This document shows positions 58,401 through 64,000 of a stretch of 64,000 nucleotides of DNA, one piece after another. Origin of the DNA: Pleurotus djamor (Eukaryota > Basidiomycota > Agaricomycetes > Agaricales > Pleurotaceae); contig JAPEVF010000116.1 in assembly GCA_029747585.1 (NCBI GenBank), forward strand, positions 41,080 to 105,079, written 5' to 3'. The position numbers were made by a program, and so were the translations under genes. Within the stretch, counting starts at the first letter, position 1. Every line of letters begins with the position of its first letter. The notes under the pieces are model-generated. The model saw nothing but the letters and a program-made list of their open reading frames with translations. It was not told the DNA's origin and did not search any database.

Positions 58401-61400
58401 CCACACTTGATGCAATGGAGTCCAAAGGACGTATAAAGATGATCAAGACACATATCACGACGCGAACGGGCGTTCCGCGACCGACCACCGTAGTCCACCT
58501 TCCTGATGTGGACGACGCGAAACTCAATGACTTTCTGTCCAATCTTTGCGACACAGCACCTATACCTTCGTCATCCAATATCCGCCGGATAGAAGAACAA
58601 GTTGAGTATGGATCCGCATCGTTACCCGATCCCCGACGCGCACTTCCCCTCCAACTGATGTATGACAAAGAGCCTGGAGGCCCCAATGAACGTTGGAGTA
58701 AAAATGATCATCGAGCCGAGCAGCTCTGGCAGTATGATGATGAGACAATCCGGGACGTCTTGTTAACTGAAAGGACGACATTGGCCCAATACTACGGTTA
58801 CATTGCGGGAAGGGCCGCACGGTTGCGCAAGGCACATTTAGTGATGTTGAATGCCTTCGAACATGAAGACCCTAGCCCATACATCGTCTCCCACCAAGAT
58901 CGTATATTCCATGTATCCTTCTTCAACCAAGACCTACCCCTTGACGTCCACTTGTCATTATGTGCAGCCTTGACACACAACGATGCCTTATCGCAATTCT
59001 ATCGCAACGACGCCAACTCGCGCACACCGGTGAAGGACCTACCCCCTGCACTTCATACACTTCTTCAAGTCAACCGCTCAAGAGCTCGCAGTCGATTTCT
59101 CGATATCATGCAAGCACTGATGTTCCTCCAATTGGTGACCCCTCTGCGTCCAAGCGACTCGCCAACTCCCGCCATTCGGTGCCCTGTAAAGGGCGAACAC
59201 CCCGGATCCTTCGTTGTCATGTCCGGAGACTGGAATCCCAGCACACCTAACCTGGCGCCCAATTATTGGCAGTTCAAGTCCCATATATTATTCCCCCCTT
59301 TGCTCCGCTCGCAAGCATCTTCTATTCAGAATATGGACGTGCTCACTGAAGCGCAAGCTCTGGAATTCTGGACGCGCTTCAAAGATGTCTGTTTGAACAA
59401 AGCCAAGGATGCAGAAACGCTGGGTTCTGGTACTATCCAGCTGTCTCCCCTCGTTGATCGTCTCGTTATATCTCTTCGCCGGGCTGCATCATGGGACGAC
59501 AGATATTTCCTTACGTGGCATCAAAAGCAGTACTTGGAACGGGCATTGCTCAACGAATCTCAGGAGTTAGATATTGCTCGATTGGCATGGATCGTCTCCG
59601 CGCCCGAAGACACCGTCACGTCGTTCCTTGATCATGCTCGTGGACGATATGACAAGGTGGCGACGAAAGTTCGCCTCAGAAGAGAACGCTTGAAGGCTGA
59701 GAAGGCCGAGAATGACGCCAATAAAGCGCTCCTCGCAGACATGGCGGCAGAAGGGAGAGCACACCGCGAAAATGAGTGGGATGCCATTGTTGCTAGGGTT
59801 CACCCAGAGCCATTGAATCGTTCCGCAGAAGTTCGACTTCGGCCCGTCCGCAAGATGTTCCTTCAGGCTGTAAGCATCAAAAACATCGAGAAGTGGGAAG
59901 AAGAGATTCGGCAAACTCTCAAAGAGGCTGCCTTGGCTGCTTCAAATCTACTGGCGAAGCGTGCAAAGAAATTGGGACAGGTACCAGTCGCCCAGTCGAC
60001 ATCTGAACGCTCATTTTTGTCGCCGCCAATCATCCGGAACCCTGCCGAAAAGACCGTCGCAGAGCTCATCGCTCAACAAGGACCCGCTATTCCAGAAGAC
60101 AAGAAAACCGCCTCGAAGAAGAGGAAGAGGGGAAAGAAAGGTTTGTGTTTCCAAGTTGCTCGTATATATATACTGAACCCGTCACCGTTTGTGTAGACCA
60201 GGAAGAAGAGCCTCAACCAAGCTCAGTACGCCGGAGGCATCGTTTTCAATGGGATAACGACTACGAGGAACTCGCGCGCGATGCATCAGTCATCATCAAG
60301 GCCCGTTGTCGTGATTTACCTCGCCTGGACTTGGCTGCGCTAGATCAAGTCTTTCCATCAGTTCCGAGGAACACCGTCCGTCAGCGTTTGGTCCACATTC
60401 GTGATAGCCCCGGGAACGAAGCGTACTTGAAACGCCTTGAAGATAAATGGTATGAATTTTGGGTTCAACATCGGGGCACTGCTCTGCTTCCGGACCACGA
60501 CCCTCAGAGTGCCTCCGATTTTGATCTACCAAACCATATCGAGGTCCTGCGCAAGCATATCGATAAGAATGCATTGTGAGTGAAGTCCGGTATCGGCGTG
60601 TTCGAGGATATTGACGATCTATAGGCGAGTTGGGTTCACTACGGAAACGAGTTCGATCACTCTTCCAGAGAATGTCGAAGATCTTTTGTCGATGTTTGAA
60701 GTCACGGAGCAGCCAGTCGCAGCGACCTCGTGGGACTTTGTGTGGAAAGGGGACGCTGAAGAAGGCCGTGAAAAGGCTCTTGCCCAACAGCCATTCTGCA
60801 AGAGTTATATAATTCCAACCGAAGTTCAGGACGAGTCGAACATGAGCGCGATCGCCGAGGCTGCAGTGAAGGTGAGCAATCGTCGTTGTTCTGGGTTCAG
60901 TCGCCAACACAGGACGTAGATGGTGTTCGGCACGCCTAATGAACTGTACGACCCTGAGGCAGCTGCGAACCTATTACGCGAAGTTGGTGAAGAAGTCGTT
61001 TCCTCTGCAACCAAGAACCTCCTTGCTCGAGGTGTTCTATCAAAACACGTTCGCGATCCCAAGAAAGAGAAGCCAGGCAGACGCCTGAAGATTGCTGATG
61101 CGTATGTCAACCTCGTATTGATCTCGAGTCCCACAATTGATCCCGGTATTCTTGGAATAGCAATCAGAACGCTCTTGGAGGTTCTGTTGCGTCTGATACA
61201 TTTCAAGATGCAATAGCGCTGGACGAAGATGTATGTTTACAGCGGGAATCTACGTGGCGAACATGGCCGCTTCTTGGAACGGACGGCGACCTGGCGTCGT
61301 TGTTACAGCAGGTATCGGATAATAAGGTAATCAAATACTCCCATCCGCACCTACAGGATGTATTTGCCAATATTGTTCTAAAAACAGGTCGAATTTCGTG

Positions 61401-62444
61401 TGGACACATCTGCCGCCCGCGCTGCGCGAAATGAGGTAGAATGGAACAGTAAGAAAGCAGGTCCGTAACTGAATGCTTGGTGACCAACTTCTTACTCAGT
61501 CCTTCTTTTCCTAGATGACGATCAGATCGAGACTAGCATTGATGTGCGATTCCTGGGTACTGAGGCGGAGGTATTTAGCTCGGAGGGTACCCCATTGCCC
61601 CTACCTCCAGGTACCGTGGATAACGAGGGAAGTGAACCCGACGAAGTGGGTCACGGAAAGACGCGTTATGGCGATGTGGCATCATGCAGAAGGATACACC
61701 CTGGTGTAACTCTCTCGGACTGTCAGCTCTGTGTAGCCAGGGATCACGACAAGGTCATGTCGGCATTGTCACAGGAGGAAGCCAATGTCGTTCAGAAAGT
61801 CCTTGGTATACTTGATGAACAGGGCGAGAAGGGGGTACACTTGTCTGATCTTTGGGTATGTTGTTTGACATTATCCTCTTTGGTGTGTGCTGAAGTGACA
61901 TTGGATGTCGTCAGGGTCGGCTTGCAGGATTTTCGCTCAAGGATACACTGGAGCTTGTCTACCAATTGACAGATAACACAGCTCCTCTTGCATTTGTTGC
62001 GGGTTATGCAAAGCCGGTGGTTGTGTCAATCCATCATCTTAGGGCTTGGTCTGTCCTTGTTTCCGGTAGCTCGGGTAAGAGGGTCTTACCTAGGAGATGG
62101 CTGGACATTTCGGGGAACAAGGTTGGAGAGGTATGGGATGCGGCACTACGAGCTGTGATAAGCCTGGTGCACTTTAGACCGGGCGTAACGAAAGTAGGTG
62201 ATCACACCTCGGAAATAATAACTCAGACTTACTGTATCTACAGGCCGAACTGGGATGGCGATTACGGGGAGTTTACGATAAGCAAGAGATCAACGACGTC
62301 TTGACGTCCCTGTGTACTGACGGTTTCGTACGCATCATTCGCGGCGATCTTGGCTTGGTTCGGAGGATTTTGGATGTGGATAATGCTATAGAGGAGTCGA
62401 CATACTGTTTCATAGACCACGAAAAGCATTGGTATGTCGTGTAG
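55472..62444 (+). CDS. TFC3: TFIIIC B-block-binding subunit (Tfc3/tau138/GTF3C1-like)
   Basis: Largest TFIIIC subunit, which binds the B block of tRNA genes for RNA polymerase III. The start is MDELVRHCIREIAFDGDLGS, with exon 1 at 55472-55526. The B-block winged-helix domain is clear: RGRDDGITVVELGKRSQYDQ then KTCFYLVKQLIELNL, with KVRCGGVGSNLCIHKHF. Further winged-helix-like parts (FFNTRIRELIQMGLIEAILV, YRQLLENEKLDPTIAGYGD) follow. A disordered basic region has AT-hook-like text (KRGRKRKAND, PRKRGRTKKAE). The C-terminal half includes QWDNDYEELARDASVIIKAR, VEDLLSMFEVTEQPVAA and HLSDLW then RLAGFSLKDTLELVYQLTDN, ending CFIDHEKHWYVV. I estimate roughly 1900 residues. Many introns; not all boundaries were fixed. 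Confidence 0.88.
55553..55563 (+). promoter_or_regulatory. B-box (TFIIIC site) consensus inside TFC3 intron 1
   Basis: GGTTCGAACCC matches the Pol III B-box consensus GGTTCGANNCC and lies inside the first intron (55527-55620, GTAAGT to TATAG). No tRNA cloverleaf can be drawn around it on either strand. It may be chance or a TFIIIC contact site in its own gene. Confidence 0.45.
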
Positions 62445-63061
62445 CATTGTGGTGGTATCCAGCCATCTGTCCGGCTGTCAATGTTTCCAACACGCTGATT
62501 GCGAATTGCATCGCCTCGAGTGTGAAGGGAAGAAGGTCCTCTGCAAGATATGTTCTCATGAGACTCCTTCGCGTTCACGACGTGACTGGTGATAGGCAGA
62601 GACGAGAGGTCGTCCAATGGATGATACCTACTGGGTGTACAAACTACAAGCAGTGTTGTGCGTAAAGGTCGCGAGGCGAGACTCGGGGAAATGCACATGA
62701 TAGCATTTGCAGGCCAAGCCACCATGACAACGAGAGGTTTTGGCCACTATGAGCGTGGGAATATGTTGCGATCAGTTGCATTGGTCTTCATTCTTGTCCC
62801 CTTCGGTCCTTCTTCCCTTTCTCCTCCTCCTCCTCCTCCACTCGCCAACTTCTTCCTTTCTCTCATTCTCATTCATTTATTTTTCTTTCCTTCTGCAAGG
62901 CTGGTCCACCTCGGTCGACGACGTCAGACCAAAGCCCCAGAGGCTCTTGACACTTCAAACTTCCAGCTTCAATCATTATCTTAGAAACGAAGTGCGTGCC
63001 CTGTTCAAAGGGTCACTGATGTCCCCACTCACCGGCCTTTGCAGTTTTGTATCAGTATACA
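62445..63061. promoter_or_regulatory. Upstream region of the last gene, with pyrimidine tract
   Basis: About 600 bp without a supportable gene. A long CT-rich tract at about 62800-62900 (TCTCCTCCTCCTCCTCCACT) followed by TTTATTTTTCTTTCC lies 150-250 bp before the start, as in many strong fungal promoters. Confidence 0.55.
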
Positions 63062-64000
63062 ATGCGTGCTAAAGATGTTATGGAATATGTACCGATCATG
63101 GGCAAGTTGAAGCTCGTCGTGAGTCCTAGATTTGGTTCTCAAGGGAGATCGAGTTGCTAAACTTCGTATGCATTCTAAAAGGCAGACAGAATTACCTTTT
63201 CCCGTCTGACCATTGGATATTTCCTCTTCTCATTCGCTCATTTCGTCGTTCAAATCGCCATACAGGCCAAAGCCTTCACTATCAACGCAACCGCCGCATC
63301 CTTCCTCTGGGACATCGTCTTACAAGCCAGGACGACTAGCAATAGTTTCCCCGTCTTCAAAGGCTCCAAGTTCAGCCTTTGCGACACCATTCCTTCTCAG
63401 ATCAGCACAGACAACTGCCAGCTTCTGTGGGACGGAACCAGAGCCCCTTCTCGAGCAGAATCGGCATTCGACGTTGCCACCACCTCCCAGCCGGCACCCG
63501 TCACATCCCCCATTGTCTCTCAAAGCGAATCGATTCCACCAACGCCATCGGCACCAGTGTCATTGGCTTCGGTCGTCAGCGCCTTGTCCTCCACCTCTGC
63601 CTTCGCTCGTCCCACTTCAACCGTCATCGAGACTGTCATCGCTCGCCCCACGTCCAGCCCTGTCGTCGCTCTTGCGAATGCATCCGATGAATCCGATGAA
63701 TCCAACTCCGAGTCTGACAGTGCCTCGGATTCCGACTCAGATGTCGAGTCGTCCGTCGCCGTTTGTCNTTTTTGCTGCTCATTGTTCGTGGATATTACCT
63801 TGACACTGCTTTTCTAGGTTCCTATCCCCCAAGCAACCCCCGCCCCCCGTTTGGCTGCTCGTCATACGCAACCCAGAATTTTCTCCGCCGTCGATGCTCA
63901 GGGAAATGTCGTTGTGACGCTGTCGGGAATGGGCCACAATGGCGAACAAGTTTCATTGGACAAAACATGTCTTTGGGCATTGAACTACCCCGTCTCTGTG
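63062..64000 (+). CDS. Unknown membrane-anchored or secreted protein with acidic Ser/Asp tract, 3' end missing
   Basis: Family not recognised. Exon 1 is 63062-63118 (MRAKDVMEYVPIMGKLKLV) and exon 2 starts at 63182 (ADRITFSRLTIGYFLFSFAH). The latter holds one hydrophobic helix (FLFSFAHFVVQIAIQAKAF), likely a signal anchor. A globular part with Cys residues follows (SKFSLCDTIPSQISTDNCQL). Then comes a long Ser/Thr/Pro-rich linker and an acidic tract DESDESNSESDSASDSDSD. After another intron (near 63762-63818) the frame continues VPIPQATPAP and VVVTLSGMGHNGEQVSLDKT with a further Cys before the window ends. The layout suggests an extracytoplasmic, possibly O-glycosylated protein. Confidence 0.7.

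Overview
The window looks like nuclear DNA of a filamentous basidiomycete, most likely an Agaricomycete. It is gene-dense, almost every gene is cut by many short introns (mostly 48-65 nt), neighbours often share a short divergent promoter, and the proteins are fungal (class II DAHP synthase, Spc7/KNL1, kinesin-6, Prp19, Prp17, Sgt2, Tip20/RINT1, TFIIIC B-block subunit). Coding models were read by eye; exon joins are given where reading frame and family motifs agree. Runs of N at about 2.2-5.6 kb and 23.3-24.5 kb mark low-quality sequence.

Layout. 1-5.2 kb: 3' part of a class II DAHP synthase (+), an unknown membrane-associated protein (-) and a PIH1/Nop17 co-chaperone (+). 5.3-9.2 kb is an accessory pocket with three paralogues (A, B, C) of a tiny secreted protein that has a lysine-rich half and an acidic Ala/Pro/Asp half; A and C face each other as a near-identical inverted pair. 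9.2-10 kb: a possible mitochondrial protein with 20-residue tandem repeats. 10.2-17.7 kb: kinetochore scaffold Spc7/KNL1 (-) head to head with a kinesin-6 (+). 18-25.2 kb, all minus: Mn superoxide dismutase, a coiled-coil protein, ALG10 glucosyltransferase and a TauD-type dioxygenase. 26.3-29 kb: an OPT oligopeptide transporter. 29.7-37.4 kb: PRP19 (-) head to head with SGT2 (+), a three-repeat Myb protein apparently fused to C2H2 zinc fingers (-), and PRP17/CDC40 (+).

37.4-39.9 kb is a second accessory pocket. It holds the most striking locus, a 91-residue secreted precursor with repeated heptapeptides ending in Asp-Trp, separated by Lys-Arg or Arg-Arg (38801-39134). 40-63 kb: MCM3 with an MCB box in its promoter, TIP20/RINT1 (-), two tandem beta-carbonic anhydrases (one with a mitochondrial presequence), a HAD hydrolase, an F-box protein, a peroxisomal ABC half-transporter, a PRELI/Ups lipid-transfer protein and a large TFIIIC subunit. 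The 5' part of an unknown anchored protein runs off the right edge.

Most genes are housekeeping (replication, mitosis, splicing, chaperones, vesicle tethering, Pol III transcription). The novelty lies in the two accessory pockets of small secreted proteins. A recurrent oddity is the use of GC-AG introns in conserved genes.
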